Shown: positions 26,137 to 36,900, numbered from the stretch's first letter. The stretch: 64,000 nucleotides of DNA from Paraburkholderia domus (GCF_905220705.1 NZ_CAJNAT010000004.1:124001-188000), one strand, 5' to 3'. Program-made: numbers and translations. The notes: a model not told the origin generated them from the sequence alone.

Positions 26137-27006
26137 CTAGTGCGGCAGGGATCCCATTGAACCCGGATCTTCGAGCCATCGTGAGACTGCGGACAGCACC
26201 TGCGTCTCGATGCCAAGAAAGCCATGCGGCGACTTCGCTCCGCATTCACTGGCGCGAGCTCCGCCGCGCTCGCTGCTTGATACTGCGAGGAACTGCAACC
26301 GGTTGTCCTCAGCGAGCGCGCGGGCCGCTCTAAACGGTGAAACCGGACATCCGTCATTCTCGTTCGATACCACCAGAACCGGCGTAGCGCCGAGGTCCCA
26401 GTGCATGCCCGAAAGCCCGCGCTCGCCACGCATGCCGATCGTGACGGGCGAGGTCAGTACATACGCGTCGGCCAGCCGTGGCTCGCGTTGGAGCACATTG
26501 CCAACCGAAATCGTGCCTCGGCTGGTGCCAACAAGTGCGATCTTTGCGGAGGGAAAGCGTTGCCTGAGCGCTGCGACAATGACGTGTAAGTCCTGAGCGT
26601 GAGCTTCGCTCAGACGGAATGCGTCATTCATACCGGATGATTGATCCGATGGCGCATCGACGACAGCGATCGCGTCGCCCGCAGAAGTCCAGTATCCGGC
26701 GGTCCGGAGGAGGAAATTTGCCTTCATTGTCGTCGGGCCGGCCTCGCCAAGGGCGACCACACCGTCATCTCCGGCAAACAATACGATGACCCATGGTGGC
26801 GCGCTGGCTGGCCGTTCGATGAAGACTGCCTGGGTTTGCGACCCCCGGACTGGCACTTGCATCAGTTCACCTGAATACGCCGGCAAAGCGGTTATGGCCG
26901 TGCACGCGAATGCGCATATTTGCACCGCGAACCTGGGCAACAGTTTGCAAAGCCTGTTGCTGAAACGGGTTACGGGCCTCGCTCTTGCTGATTTCTTGTC
27001 GCGCAT
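26137..27006 (-). CDS. Exported alpha/beta-hydrolase-fold protein
   Basis: A 289-residue protein with a hydrophobic segment (FAVQICAFACTAITALPAYSG) serving as signal peptide after a long basic N-terminus. The fold signature is visible: nucleophile elbow GTSRG (Ser), a probable acid Asp in NENDGCP, and a His near the end in SPHGFLG. No closer family is assigned; it could be an esterase, lipase or dienelactone-hydrolase-like enzyme. ATG 27006 is preferred because the longer upstream frame lacks coding character. It is convergent with the agmatine operon. Confidence 0.7.
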   Translation of the reverse strand: MRDKKSARARPVTRFSNRLCKLLPRFAVQICAFACTAITALPAYSGELMQVPVRGSQTQAVFIERPASAPPWVIVLFAGDDGVVALGEAGPTTMKANFLLRTAGYWTSAGDAIAVVDAPSDQSSGMNDAFRLSEAHAQDLHVIVAALRQRFPSAKIALVGTSRGTISVGNVLQREPRLADAYVLTSPVTIGMRGERGLSGMHWDLGATPVLVVSNENDGCPVSPFRAARALAEDNRLQFLAVSSSERGGARASECGAKSPHGFLGIETQVLSAVSRWLEDPGSMGSLPH

Positions 27007-27399
27007 TCTGAAGATCGCGTAATGATTCCATTCGCAGCATACGTGAATCGAGTAGCGGATGCAGAAGCGGTGATGTTCAGTGAAGCGCGGATAGCGGTGC
27101 AGCGCCCAAGCATAGCGCCCGATTCTGGAGGCGTTCGTCAATTCAGCCGCCCGGCTCAATGATCAGATCGATCGCATGCGCGGTCCAACGCAGAGGCCTA
27201 TCTGCCTCCTCGCTGTTCACTATCGCGTCACGACGAAACGGCCGATTCGCAACGGAGCACCGGCTCGAAGTTGGGTGCAAAATAGCGGTATGAAGGTGTT
27301 AAAGCAAAACCGGACAACCTGATCGATCAGTGCGGTTGCGAAACGGTCGCGCAAGTACTCGGTCGTCCGGCGGGGTCAACGAAACTCGTAGGAAATGCG
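27007..27399. other. Intergenic, no supported gene
   Basis: Divergent upstream region of the alpha/beta hydrolase and the methyltransferase. No convincing open frame; a piece near 27240 looks like the common intergenic repeat. No other site identified. Confidence 0.5.
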
Positions 27400-28017
27400 A
27401 TGCAATCGAAGACTCATTGGGAACACATCTACACGGCGAAATCGTCGACCGAAGTCAGTTGGTATCAGCCACATGCGACGCTGTCGCTGGGTCTGATTCA
27501 ACGAATCGGCATCGGGCCTGATGCTGCGATCATCGATGTCGGCGGCGGTGCGTCAACGTTGGCCGACGATCTGGTCGCTCATGGCTATCACAATCTTTCC
27601 GTGCTGGACCTCTCCGGCGAAGCGCTGGCCGTGGCGCGCCGGCGACTCGGACAACAATCCAGACTCGTGCAGTGGATCGAAGCGGATGTCACTTCTGCGC
27701 CCTTGCCGGAGCGTTTTTTCGATGTCTGGCACGACCGCGCGGTGTTCCACTTTCTCACAGACGAGGCCGACCGCCGCGCGTATGTCGATCAGGTAATGCG
27801 GGCGGTCAAGCCGGGTGGCCACGTGATCGTTGCCACCTTCGCTCCTGACGGCCCGGCCGAGTGCAGCGGTCTTCCCGTAGTCAAGTACGACGCCGATTCG
27901 CTACACGATGAATTCGGCCCGGCATTCGAACTGGTCGAACACGATGAAGAAGCGCACGTCACGCCGGCCGGGCGCGTCCAGCATTTCATCTATTGCCACT
28001 GCGTTAAGCCGCATTGA
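27400..28017 (+). CDS. Class I SAM-dependent methyltransferase
   Basis: A 205-residue small methyltransferase. Motif I is IIDVGGGASTLADDL, motif II SVLDLSGEALAVARRR, motif IV region FDVWHDRAVFHFL, and post-motif AVKPGGHVIVATFAPDGP. The N-terminus HWEHIYTAKSSTEVSWYQPH is typical of a UbiE/thiopurine-type subgroup common in proteobacteria. The substrate is unknown; members of this subgroup are often annotated only generically. It is convergent with dgdA, with 30 bp between stops. Confidence 0.88.
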   Translation: MQSKTHWEHIYTAKSSTEVSWYQPHATLSLGLIQRIGIGPDAAIIDVGGGASTLADDLVAHGYHNLSVLDLSGEALAVARRRLGQQSRLVQWIEADVTSAPLPERFFDVWHDRAVFHFLTDEADRRAYVDQVMRAVKPGGHVIVATFAPDGPAECSGLPVVKYDADSLHDEFGPAFELVEHDEEAHVTPAGRVQHFIYCHCVKPH

Positions 28018-28047
28018 GCTGAATCTGCCGCCGCAACACTGAAGTGA

Positions 28048-29388
<1,341 letters not shown>

Positions 29389-29407
29389 CTAGATGGCTCT
29401 CTGCTTT

Positions 29408-29430
29408 CATAGAATCGAATAGTTCTTATG
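29408..29430. promoter_or_regulatory. Putative DgdR operator
   Basis: The imperfect inverted repeat CATAGAA-N8-TTCTTATG lies in the 78-bp gap between dgdA and dgdR and overlaps the dgdR ATG. It is the best candidate for LysR-type control of dgdA and autoregulation. Confidence 0.5.
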
Positions 29431-30312
29431 GAAGCTAGAAACGGGCCTAATACCTTGAGTCTCTCACTCGAAATCGATCTGCTGCGTTCGTTTGTCGTCA
29501 TTGCCGAAGTGCGGGCGTTGAGTCGTGCGGCCAACCGGATCGGCCGGACCCAGTCTGCGTTGAGTCAGCAGATGAAGCGCCTCGAAGAAATCGTCGATCA
29601 GCCGCTGTTTCAGCGAACGGGTCGTGGCGTGGTGCTGACGAATCCCGGCGAACGCCTATTGATCCACGCCCAACGCATTCTGCGATTGCACGACGAGGCG
29701 ATGGCCGATCTGTCCGGCAAAGGGCTGTCCGGGACGATTCGCTTCGGCTGCCCGGACGACTACGCCGCCGTTTTCCTCCCGCATTTATTGCGTCAGTTCT
29801 CGAGTCAACACCCGCATGCGCTGGTGGAGGTCATTTGCGCGCCCACGCCACGATTGCTCGAACAACTGGAGATGCATGCACTGGACCTTGCCTTGATCTC
29901 GTTGCCGGAGGACACCCCGAATGAGGACATCATTCGCCGTGAACCGTTAGTCTGGGTTGGCTATGCGGGACTGGATTCCGCGCACTTCGACCCGTTGCCG
30001 CTGGCGCTTTCCGATCCGGACACGCTCGACCACGTGGCGGCTTGCGAGGCGCTGCAACGCGCTGGCAGGGCCTATCGCATCGCCTATGCGAGCAGCAGTC
30101 TTGCCGGCCTCACGGCGCTCGTCCGCTCTGGGCAGGCCGTGGCCGTTATCACACAGACTGCCGTCGCTCCGGATCTCACCATACTCAATGGCGATCCTGC
30201 GCTTCCGCCGTTGCCCACCGTAGGCATTGCTCTGAAGTTCGAGCGAGAGCGTCCTTCACATCTGACGACGGTATTCGCTGAGCACATCAAATTGACGCTG
30301 CCCTTGCTGTGA
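29428..30312 (+). CDS. dgdR: LysR-family regulator of dialkylglycine decarboxylase
   Basis: A 294-residue LysR protein. The HTH is near residues 18-72 (FVVIAEVRALSRAANRIGR, QSALSQQMKRLE), with an effector domain following. Divergent arrangement with dgdA is the arrangement I recall for DgdR, described as a 2-methylalanine-responsive repressor of dgdA. The start could also be a little downstream of 29428, since the inverted repeat overlaps it. Identity rests on context plus family; the fit is strong. Confidence 0.92.
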   Translation: MEARNGPNTLSLSLEIDLLRSFVVIAEVRALSRAANRIGRTQSALSQQMKRLEEIVDQPLFQRTGRGVVLTNPGERLLIHAQRILRLHDEAMADLSGKGLSGTIRFGCPDDYAAVFLPHLLRQFSSQHPHALVEVICAPTPRLLEQLEMHALDLALISLPEDTPNEDIIRREPLVWVGYAGLDSAHFDPLPLALSDPDTLDHVAACEALQRAGRAYRIAYASSSLAGLTALVRSGQAVAVITQTAVAPDLTILNGDPALPPLPTVGIALKFERERPSHLTTVFAEHIKLTLPLL

Positions 30313-30470
30313 GCGAACAGGCTGAGGTACGAGCGTCGCTACCTGCAGGAAGCTCAACGGAATCGTGCAGCGTGGATCGCTAAGTGGGCGAAAGCGGAGA
30401 TTCAGGCGGCCACCGGGGATGAAACCTTGCGAAGCTCCATAGCCGACGTTCAACTTCGCAGAGCTGACCT

Positions 30471-30641
30471 TCATAAGCTGGTCGGTGGCTTGCCAGTGAA
30501 AACCGCCAATTGAGCGTCAAAAGCACGCCTGTAGGCGGCCCGCGCTTCGCCGCGAGCGACATAGGCGGAGAGGTTCGGATATTCGTCCAGCAAACCCGAT
30601 GCTTTCAACCTGAGTAACACCGACACCATCAACTCGACGTC
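30471..30641 (-). pseudogene. C-terminal fragment of a glutathione S-transferase
   Basis: About 56 codons from DVELMVSVLL to the stop match the C-terminal helices of bacterial GSTs: LLDEYPNLSAYVARGEARAA, YRRAFDAQLAVFTG. The N-terminal thioredoxin-like domain and most of the helical domain are absent. It directly follows the 3' end of the serine hydrolase gene, so a deletion or rearrangement probably created this junction. Not expected to be functional. Confidence 0.8.
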
Positions 30642-30666
30642 GGGACGAAACGGCGCATCAATGCGG

Positions 30667-32238
30667 TTAATCGCCCTGCTCGCCATCAACCGACACCACC
30701 CGGCCATCCCCATCCTCGAAGCGAAGATGGAGCTTCTCGCCACTAAACGATAAGAGATATTTGCGTTGTACGCCGAATGCCGGAACCCGCAAGTCGACTA
30801 CAAACCGCTGCCCGTTCAACCATGTTCCTTTCGTGGCCGTGATGTAACCTGCGGCGGGGCCAGATTTCAACGGCGAACCCCTGCGATATAGCCCATCAAG
30901 TCCGATCGGCTCGTCGTACTTCACCGAAGAAGTGGCCGAATCATGCGCATAGGTTTCGAATTCAACATGCGGATGAGGGTCAGTCAAAAACAGGCGAAGC
31001 GACCTTAGCTTTAGCGCGTTGTCAGGAAATTTGTAGGTCCTTCCCGAGATAGAGGAAGCAATCACAGGCGTTGGGCCAACGGCCGCAGGTTTTTCGACCG
31101 AGGCATCGTTGATCGCAATTGTGAGCAACTCAGCGGCGTTTACGTTTGGCGAGAGCGCCGAATCGGACTTGACCGCTGCGTAAATACCTTCGATCAGCGC
31201 GAATTGCGAAACGTATTTGTGAGCAGTCACCACCGCCACGACATCCAGATCCGGAAACACCGCTATGTTCTGGCCGTGCCAGCCATTTGCCATGAAGACG
31301 CGTCCGCCGGGAAATACCCAAAACAGGTTCGAGTAGCGTTGGTTGGGATCGTAGGACGCATGCATATTCACTGTCGGGTGACGCAGAACATCCGCCCAAC
31401 CGGGGGGCAACAGTTGCCTTCCCTCCCATTCACCATGGTGCAAATACAAATAGCCAATCTTGGCCATATCGCGCGGCAGCAAGGCCAGCGTCGATCCTCC
31501 GATCGTGAGACCTTGAGGATCGCGGCCCCAGCGCCAAGTGGTGATGCCTAACGGAACAAAAAGCTTTTCCTTCGCGTAATCTTCGGCAGTTTTTCCCGTA
31601 AGCCTGGTAATGATCGCGGAAAGCACATGCGGATTGCCGCTGTTGTAATAAAAAGACTCTCCCGGTGGACGTGCCATGGGGCGATCAAGAATGAATTGAG
31701 TCCAATTGGGACTTCGTTGCAGATCTGCGACGGATTGTTCTGTGCCGCCCTCAAATCCCTCATCCCAATCAAACCCGGAGGTCATATCCAGGAGGTTTTG
31801 GACTGTTATGGCTTTCTTTCTGTCGTCGACGTTCGCGATGTGGCGATCGGTGAAAAAGTCCAGCGCGGGGTGATCGAGACGGTCGAGCTGGCCGTCCTTG
31901 TAGATCATTCCAACCAGCGTGCCGATAATTGCTTTGGTGCACGAGTGAATATCGTGCGGAGTGTCCGCCGTGTAGGGCGCGTAAGTGGCCTCTGTCACAA
32001 TTCGCCCGTGACGCACGACGAGCAGACTGTCAAAGCTATGGCTTCCCCCAAAGTCGACCAGCGTGGCGAGTTCCGACGAATCCATGCCCTGTTCTTCCGG
32101 CGTGGAGGTCAGCCATTCTTTGGTCGGCCAAACAGGCTGAATGGCGTCCTGTGCCTGCGCAGTTCCATTGCCGAGTGAAGTCATCAGAACCCATAGGCCC
32201 AACGCAAGGCTTAAATGGAAAAGCGTTTTAGCCTGCAT
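30667..32238 (-). CDS. Exported serine hydrolase (class C beta-lactamase family)
   Basis: A 523-residue protein with a signal peptide (cleavage near AQAQD). The beta-lactamase/esterase fold is marked by SxxK in HSCTKAIIG (nucleophile Ser), YNSG for the Tyr-x-Asn motif and NGWHGQ as a variant of the third motif. A C-terminal beta-rich extension (residues about 390-523) resembles the lipocalin-like domain of such esterases. Substrates may be esters or D-amino-acid peptides; antibiotic resistance cannot be inferred. ATG 32238 has GGAG 8 bp upstream. The 3' end abuts a GST remnant but the protein seems complete. Confidence 0.85.
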   Translation of the reverse strand: MQAKTLFHLSLALGLWVLMTSLGNGTAQAQDAIQPVWPTKEWLTSTPEEQGMDSSELATLVDFGGSHSFDSLLVVRHGRIVTEATYAPYTADTPHDIHSCTKAIIGTLVGMIYKDGQLDRLDHPALDFFTDRHIANVDDRKKAITVQNLLDMTSGFDWDEGFEGGTEQSVADLQRSPNWTQFILDRPMARPPGESFYYNSGNPHVLSAIITRLTGKTAEDYAKEKLFVPLGITTWRWGRDPQGLTIGGSTLALLPRDMAKIGYLYLHHGEWEGRQLLPPGWADVLRHPTVNMHASYDPNQRYSNLFWVFPGGRVFMANGWHGQNIAVFPDLDVVAVVTAHKYVSQFALIEGIYAAVKSDSALSPNVNAAELLTIAINDASVEKPAAVGPTPVIASSISGRTYKFPDNALKLRSLRLFLTDPHPHVEFETYAHDSATSSVKYDEPIGLDGLYRRGSPLKSGPAAGYITATKGTWLNGQRFVVDLRVPAFGVQRKYLLSFSGEKLHLRFEDGDGRVVSVDGEQGD

Positions 32239-32402
32239 GAGCATCAACTCCACGTGATGAGTGACGGGTCGCCTTCTGACGATAATGCGCAAGCGCGATG
32301 CGACGTGCTCGTCTCATTGAACAAGCTTTCTCGCCTCCAACCATCAACCTGAGCGGAGACTACATCGGGTATGCCAACAGGTGCAACGGCGGGGCAAGTA
32401 CC

Positions 32403-33008
32403 CTAGCGAAGTGCAGCCGCTACCGCCTCGTCAATCTGCACCGCAAAGCGCGCTTCAACATCAGGCACCGTGTAGCCAAGTGTCAGTTCCAGATGCGCGT
32501 CGCCTAGCGTCAACTGGACGAATGTCGCTGCCCGCAATGCAGCAGTCGATTCGTCAAATCGCTTTCGGAGAATTGTTGCGGCGAAGGCACGCACGACCTT
32601 TGCACCATTTTCGTAAAACACCTGGCCGAGTTCCGGAAAACGCGCGGCCTCGGCAACGATGGCCCGGTAAAGCCCCAGACTATCCGGCGTAATAAGGCTT
32701 CGTGCCATCACCCATCCCAACTCGTGCAACTCGACTTCGGGTGCGCCATCGGATTGCTCGCCCTGAGCGCTGGCAAGCAGCGCGCCCACCTGAGCGCACA
32801 TCGCGCTCACCAGACCAACGAAGAGCGCCTCCTTCGACTTGAAGTGGCGGTAGACCGTCTGTTTGCCGACGCCGGCGGCCGAGGCGACATCGTCCATCGT
32901 TGCCAAACCGAAACCCTCGCGTAAGAAAACGGTTTTCGCGCCTTCGAGGATTGCAGATCGCTTGCGGCATTGCAGCGGGCTCAGGCCGGGGAAAGAAGAA
33001 GTGTGCAT
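32403..33008 (-). CDS. TetR-family transcriptional repressor
   Basis: A 201-residue TetR regulator. The N-terminal HTH is plain (ATMDDVASAAGVGKQTVYRH, FKSKEALF), followed by an AefR/YsiA-like C-terminal ligand domain (ELGQVFYENGAKVV). It is divergent from an epimerase-like gene, and a palindromic operator lies between them. I chose ATG 33008 since it gives a standard N-terminus. It most likely represses the epimerase-DoxX operon and itself until an unknown ligand binds. Confidence 0.9.
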   Translation of the reverse strand: MHTSSFPGLSPLQCRKRSAILEGAKTVFLREGFGLATMDDVASAAGVGKQTVYRHFKSKEALFVGLVSAMCAQVGALLASAQGEQSDGAPEVELHELGWVMARSLITPDSLGLYRAIVAEAARFPELGQVFYENGAKVVRAFAATILRKRFDESTAALRAATFVQLTLGDAHLELTLGYTVPDVEARFAVQIDEAVAAALR

Positions 33009-33036
33009 GCGAGATAAATAACAGATCATCAAGTAG

Positions 33037-33095
33037 TTGACAAGACTGGGCAGTCTCGTTTAGATTTGTCAAAACGAGACCGATGAGTCTCGTTT
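33037..33095 (+). promoter_or_regulatory. Sigma-70 promoter with TetR operator
   Basis: TTGACA (33037-33042), 17 bp, TTAGAT (33060-33065) forms a good promoter for the rightward operon. A perfect inverted repeat, AAACGAGAC-N6-GTCTCGTTT (33072-33095), covers the expected start of transcription. An extra GTCTCGTTT half-site (33053-33061) lies over the -10 side. This arrangement suits steric repression by the divergent TetR protein. Confidence 0.82.
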
Positions 33096-33136
33096 GTGTG
33101 ACTATTCAACTTCGCAGGTATTCATTGGAGAACGCT

Positions 33137-34060
33137 TTGAAACTGTTCATTACAGGTGGTACTGGCTTCATCGGGCAAGCGGTCGCGCGCAAGGCAATCA
33201 GCCTCGGTCATCAGGTGACGGCGCTGGTGCGCCAGGACAGTTCGGCGGCCGCCAGCGCGCTGGCAGGTCTCGGTGTGAAACTGCATTCCGGTGACCTGCG
33301 TGAGCCAGAGTCTTTCGCTGCAACTGCCGGTGCCGCTGATGGCGTGGTGCACGCCGCGTCGACCAACGATGCTTCCGCCGCTGTTGCTGATGAGGCCGCG
33401 GTTGTAGCGATGCTTTCGCATTTGCGTCCGGGCGCGGCGTTTGTCTATACGTCGGGCACCTGGGTCTACGGCAATACGGAGGGGGGGCCCGCGACTGAAG
33501 CATCGGCGCTGAACCCGACACCACTCATCGCCTGGCGGCCTGCTGTGGAGCAACGTGTGCAGGCGCTAGCAGCAAGCCGCTCGATTGCCGCAGTGATCCT
33601 CAGGCCGGCGATGGTGCACGGCTACGGCGGCGGCGTCTTCGGCATGCTTGCCGGCATGGTCCGTCAGACCGGCAGTGTGAGGATCGTCGGCGATGGCCGC
33701 AACCACTGGCCTGCCGTTCACGTCGATGATCTCGCCACGGCTTACCTGAGCGCGGTGGAGCGGGCGGCAAGCGGGGACGATCGAGTCACGGGACAGATCT
33801 TCAACGTGGTCGCGGAAGACGCCGTTGCGGTTGCCGAAATGGGTGAAGCGATTCGGGCCTCGGTAGGCGCCGATCGCGTCGAACTCTGGCCACTCGACGA
33901 TGCTCGCCAATCACTTGGACCGTTCGCTGACGCACTCGCGCTCGACCAGGCAGTAAGCGGCCAGCATGCCCGGCGAGTTCTTGCGTGGAAGCCCCATGGC
34001 CCCGGCCTGATCGCGGACCTCTCTGAACGAAAGCACTTTCAGCAAATCAACGGAGCATGA
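33137..34060 (+). CDS. NAD(P)-dependent epimerase/dehydratase-like extended SDR
   Basis: A 307-residue extended SDR: Rossmann motif FITGGTGFIGQAVA, GVVHAASTND, YTSGTWVYGNT and HVDDLATAYL. The classic YxxxK is not obvious, so it may be an NmrA-like or atypical member. The best start is TTG 33137, preceded by TTGGAG; the ATG at 33083 would lie inside the TetR palindrome. Its stop overlaps the DoxX gene by 4 bp, so they are coupled. TetR control suggests response to an electrophile or aromatic compound (inference). Confidence 0.83.
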   Translation: MKLFITGGTGFIGQAVARKAISLGHQVTALVRQDSSAAASALAGLGVKLHSGDLREPESFAATAGAADGVVHAASTNDASAAVADEAAVVAMLSHLRPGAAFVYTSGTWVYGNTEGGPATEASALNPTPLIAWRPAVEQRVQALAASRSIAAVILRPAMVHGYGGGVFGMLAGMVRQTGSVRIVGDGRNHWPAVHVDDLATAYLSAVERAASGDDRVTGQIFNVVAEDAVAVAEMGEAIRASVGADRVELWPLDDARQSLGPFADALALDQAVSGQHARRVLAWKPHGPGLIADLSERKHFQQINGA

Positions 34061-34407
34061 CCATGGCGTGGAACAGTGCATCTTTCGAATCGATTCTCGT
34101 GATGATCGTAGCGGTTCTGTTCGCGATTGCTGGGGTGGTCAATCTCACAGGACGCGGCGCGGTGAAGCGCGACTTCGCGCGCTGGGGTTACCCGGCATGG
34201 TTTCATTTGCTCTGTGGCGCTCTTGAGCTGTTGTGTGCGGCACTTCTTTTTGGACAACAAACCAGAGTCCTGGGCCTGATGCTCGCCGGCGCTATCTTGG
34301 TCGCCGTGCTCTTCACGTTGCTACGAAACCGGGAGCCGTTCGGGCATCTCGCCCCTGCGCTGATCTTCTCGGGGCTCATTGTGGCTACCGTGGCGCTCCG
34401 CGGTTGA
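34057..34407 (+). CDS. DoxX-like small membrane protein
   Basis: A 116-residue protein with four predicted transmembrane helices: SILVMIVAVLFAIAGVVNLT, a second with GALELLCAALLFG, a third with AGAILVAVLF and a fourth with IFSGLIVATVAL. The pattern matches DoxX-family proteins, often found beside oxidoreductases and stress genes. Function unknown; some members join respiratory or thiol-redox complexes. It overlaps the preceding SDR stop (ATGA) and is co-transcribed under the TetR-type repressor. Confidence 0.8.
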   Translation: MTMAWNSASFESILVMIVAVLFAIAGVVNLTGRGAVKRDFARWGYPAWFHLLCGALELLCAALLFGQQTRVLGLMLAGAILVAVLFTLLRNREPFGHLAPALIFSGLIVATVALRG

Positions 34408-34862
34408 GGCTTGCTCGCCACCAGGCGAGCGAGCCCGGGACGCTAACAGGCCGCGCGGGCAATCCATGCTGCAGGTACTTGAAATACGCACACGGATAGC
34501 GGCATTGGAGCAACTCCAATTTGATCACGTGCGTCACGCGTTTGCTTTTTGTAGCGATAGCTGGGGGGCGAACCACGCAGGCCTCGGATTGGGGACCAGG
34601 ACCCATTAGGGGTATTCCCGAAATCGAAATTCACCGTTGCGAACAATGCGCTTAATTATCAGCGACCGCTTTCGTAAACTGGGTATGAGCTGCTACGGAC
34701 TCGATCGCGCGCTGTCGGCGCACTGTATGTCGTCAATACTGCGTAATGCCGGCCTGAGAAGACTTATTGCGCGCCACGAGCCAAGCGTACAACGACCGCT
34801 ATGGAGAAATACGAATGGATCGTTTGCGTCGAAATTCCAGTCCAATCAAGGAGGAACGGGTC
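34408..34862. other. Intergenic, no supported gene
   Basis: Several short open frames without domains or ribosome sites. Probably the leader and promoter of the small secreted gene that follows. Nothing else seen. Confidence 0.5.
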
Positions 34863-35171
34863 ATGAACAAGGCAACCAGCACACTAATCGCCGCCGTCGC
34901 CGCACTCACGCTGTCGGGCGGCGCTTATGCACAGAGCAATAACACGCTGGCGACCCCAAGCACCGTGTCGCCGGCCGCCGTGTCGCCGGCCAATACAACG
35001 AGCGGCTACGGCACGCCTGGCGTCACCAATTCGGACAGCGGCATGAGCACAGCGTCGCCGAACTCGGGTCTGCCGAATAGCACGAACAATAGCGCGACGT
35101 CCCTCACCAACGCTCCCGGGAGTCACAACACGTTGGCGACCCCGAGCGTGGTGTCGCCGGCTGGCCAATAA
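34863..35171 (+). CDS. Small secreted Ser/Thr/Asn-rich protein
   Basis: A 102-residue protein with a clean signal peptide (MNKATSTLIAAVAALTLSGG, cut near AYAQS) and a strong AGGAGG ribosome site. The mature chain is Ser/Thr/Asn/Pro-rich and low in complexity. NTLATPSTVSPA near the start and NTLATPSVVSPA at the end form a terminal repeat. Function unknown; composition suggests an unstructured exported protein. A strong terminator about 100 bp later shows it is a single-gene transcript. Confidence 0.75.
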   Translation: MNKATSTLIAAVAALTLSGGAYAQSNNTLATPSTVSPAAVSPANTTSGYGTPGVTNSDSGMSTASPNSGLPNSTNNSATSLTNAPGSHNTLATPSVVSPAGQ

Positions 35172-35268
35172 CAGCAATGTCATGGACGCGCAAATGCTGA
35201 CGGGCGCGTGAGCAGTTAAAGCCGCGGTAGAGCGAGACATCGAGTCCCTCATTCGGCACCCATCGTAA

Positions 35269-35306
35269 GAAAGACCGCTGCCCTCACGGACAGCGGTCTT
35301 TTTTTC
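35269..35306 (+). terminator. Rho-independent terminator
   Basis: AAAGACCGCTG-N9-CAGCGGTCTTTTTTT: an 11-bp perfect stem counting the A/T end pairs, ending in a run of seven T. It ends the small secreted gene. Confidence 0.92.
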
Positions 35307-35621
35307 TCACTGACCTCTTCCCGGCAGCGGCTTGCGGCCCACCGACTGGTTGCATGCCATTAAGGTGACCGAATAACAGCGACTGACGACGCACGGTATG
35401 CCGAGGGAGGGGGCCGGCAGAAAAAAGGCACAAACAAAAAGCCGCGGTCGACGCCGCTACAATAGCGTTCGTGCGATGCGCCCGCCGCCGGGCCCGGCCT
35501 AGCTCGCACGGTGGCGACGCCTGCGGCGGCAGGCGCCGCGCTTGAGCCACCGCAGCGCGCTAACCAACCGGTCAGGCCAGACATGCTCGGCGAAGTGGGC
35601 TCGCCGACAATGGGGGGATCT
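35307..35621. other. Intergenic, no supported gene
   Basis: Leader of the mechanosensitive channel gene. An in-frame extension of that gene reaches 35511 but lacks a ribosome site there. Nothing else seen. Confidence 0.5.
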
Positions 35622-36836
35622 ATGCTCGACAAGGCGCTGCGTATCGAGGGCGGACCGGACTGGCATCACTTCCAGGTCCACACCGACAGCACTTTTGTCG
35701 CGGTACTGCTTGTTGCCGCTCTCCTGCTCGCGATTCTGCTGGCGAGCGCGATCTGCTACTACGTGACACGCTCGATCATGTTGATGATCGTTGGCCGCCT
35801 CGCACGCCAGGAGCGGCGCAAGTGGCTGCGAGCCGCCAAGCGCCATAAGGTCTTCCATCGACTCGCGCCGCTTGTGCCCGCGGCGATCATCTACGCGGCC
35901 GCCCCCCTGATTTCCGGACTCACGTTCCCGCTGATCGCATCGCTCGGACATCCACTGGCGATGCTCGCGGCCTGCTACATGGTGTACACGCTGCTGCGCG
36001 CGTCGCTCGCGTTCCTTGGCAGCATCAGCGAGCGCTACAGCCACTTCCCATCCTCGAGCGTGCGGCCGATCAAGAGCTTTTTGCAGATCGCCACCATCGT
36101 GCTGTACGTGATCGCGCTGATCGCCGTGATTTCGGTGTTGCTGGAGCGTTCGCCCGCATACTTTCTCACCGGTCTCAGCGCGATGACGGCGCTTCTCATC
36201 ATCATCTTCCGCGATTCGCTGCTCGGCTTCGTGGCGAGCATCCAGCTCGCCGCCTACGACATGCTGCGGGTGGGCGACTGGATCGAGGTGCCCGGTTTCG
36301 TCGCCGACGGCACCGTGATCGACATCGCGTTGAACACGATCAAGGTGCGAAACTTCGACAACTCGATCGTCATGCTGCCGAGCTATGTTCTACTAACGAA
36401 TAGCTTGAAGAACTGGCGTGGCATGACAGAGTCTGGCGGCAGGCGCGTCAAGCATGCGATTCATTTCGACGCCGACACCGTCCGCTTTCCCGACGAGGCG
36501 CTGCTCGCCCGGCTGCACGACGATGTCAACCGGCCGCTCGCCGCACTTGCGCCCGGTGATGCACGGCGCCGCACGAACCTGGGCCTGTACCGTCTCTATC
36601 TGACTGCTCATTTCCGCGATCACCCAGCGGTCCGCCACGACATGCCCCTCGTGATCCGCCAATTGCAGTCCAGTCAGCCCGTCGTCGCGCTGGAGATCTT
36701 TCTATACCTCGACGAAACCCGCTGGGAACCCTACGAAAACCTGCAGTCGGACATGCTTGACCATGCTTACGGGCTCGTGCCGTTGTTCGGCTTACGCTGC
36801 TGGCAGCAGGAATGCCCGTCATCCCGACAGCCCTAG
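35622..36836 (+). CDS. MscS-family mechanosensitive channel (YbdG-like)
   Basis: A 404-residue inner-membrane protein with about five N-terminal transmembrane helices and an MscS beta domain. Key region: FLTGLSAMTALLIIIFRDSL (pore-lining helix), then IQLAAYDMLRVGDWIEVPG and VRNFDNSIVMLPSYVL. The C-terminal region (VFLY-like strand VALEIFLYLDETRWEPYENL) matches YbdG rather than MscS. These proteins open under membrane tension and protect against mild osmotic downshock. ATG 35622 sits just after GGGGGGA. Size agrees with YbdG at about 415 residues. Confidence 0.87.
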   Translation: MLDKALRIEGGPDWHHFQVHTDSTFVAVLLVAALLLAILLASAICYYVTRSIMLMIVGRLARQERRKWLRAAKRHKVFHRLAPLVPAAIIYAAAPLISGLTFPLIASLGHPLAMLAACYMVYTLLRASLAFLGSISERYSHFPSSSVRPIKSFLQIATIVLYVIALIAVISVLLERSPAYFLTGLSAMTALLIIIFRDSLLGFVASIQLAAYDMLRVGDWIEVPGFVADGTVIDIALNTIKVRNFDNSIVMLPSYVLLTNSLKNWRGMTESGGRRVKHAIHFDADTVRFPDEALLARLHDDVNRPLAALAPGDARRRTNLGLYRLYLTAHFRDHPAVRHDMPLVIRQLQSSQPVVALEIFLYLDETRWEPYENLQSDMLDHAYGLVPLFGLRCWQQECPSSRQP

Positions 36837-36900
36837 CGGATGCTGCCCGTAAATTAGACGAAGGCTGAATGATCTTGAGCGATGTGACACAGGAGGTTGT

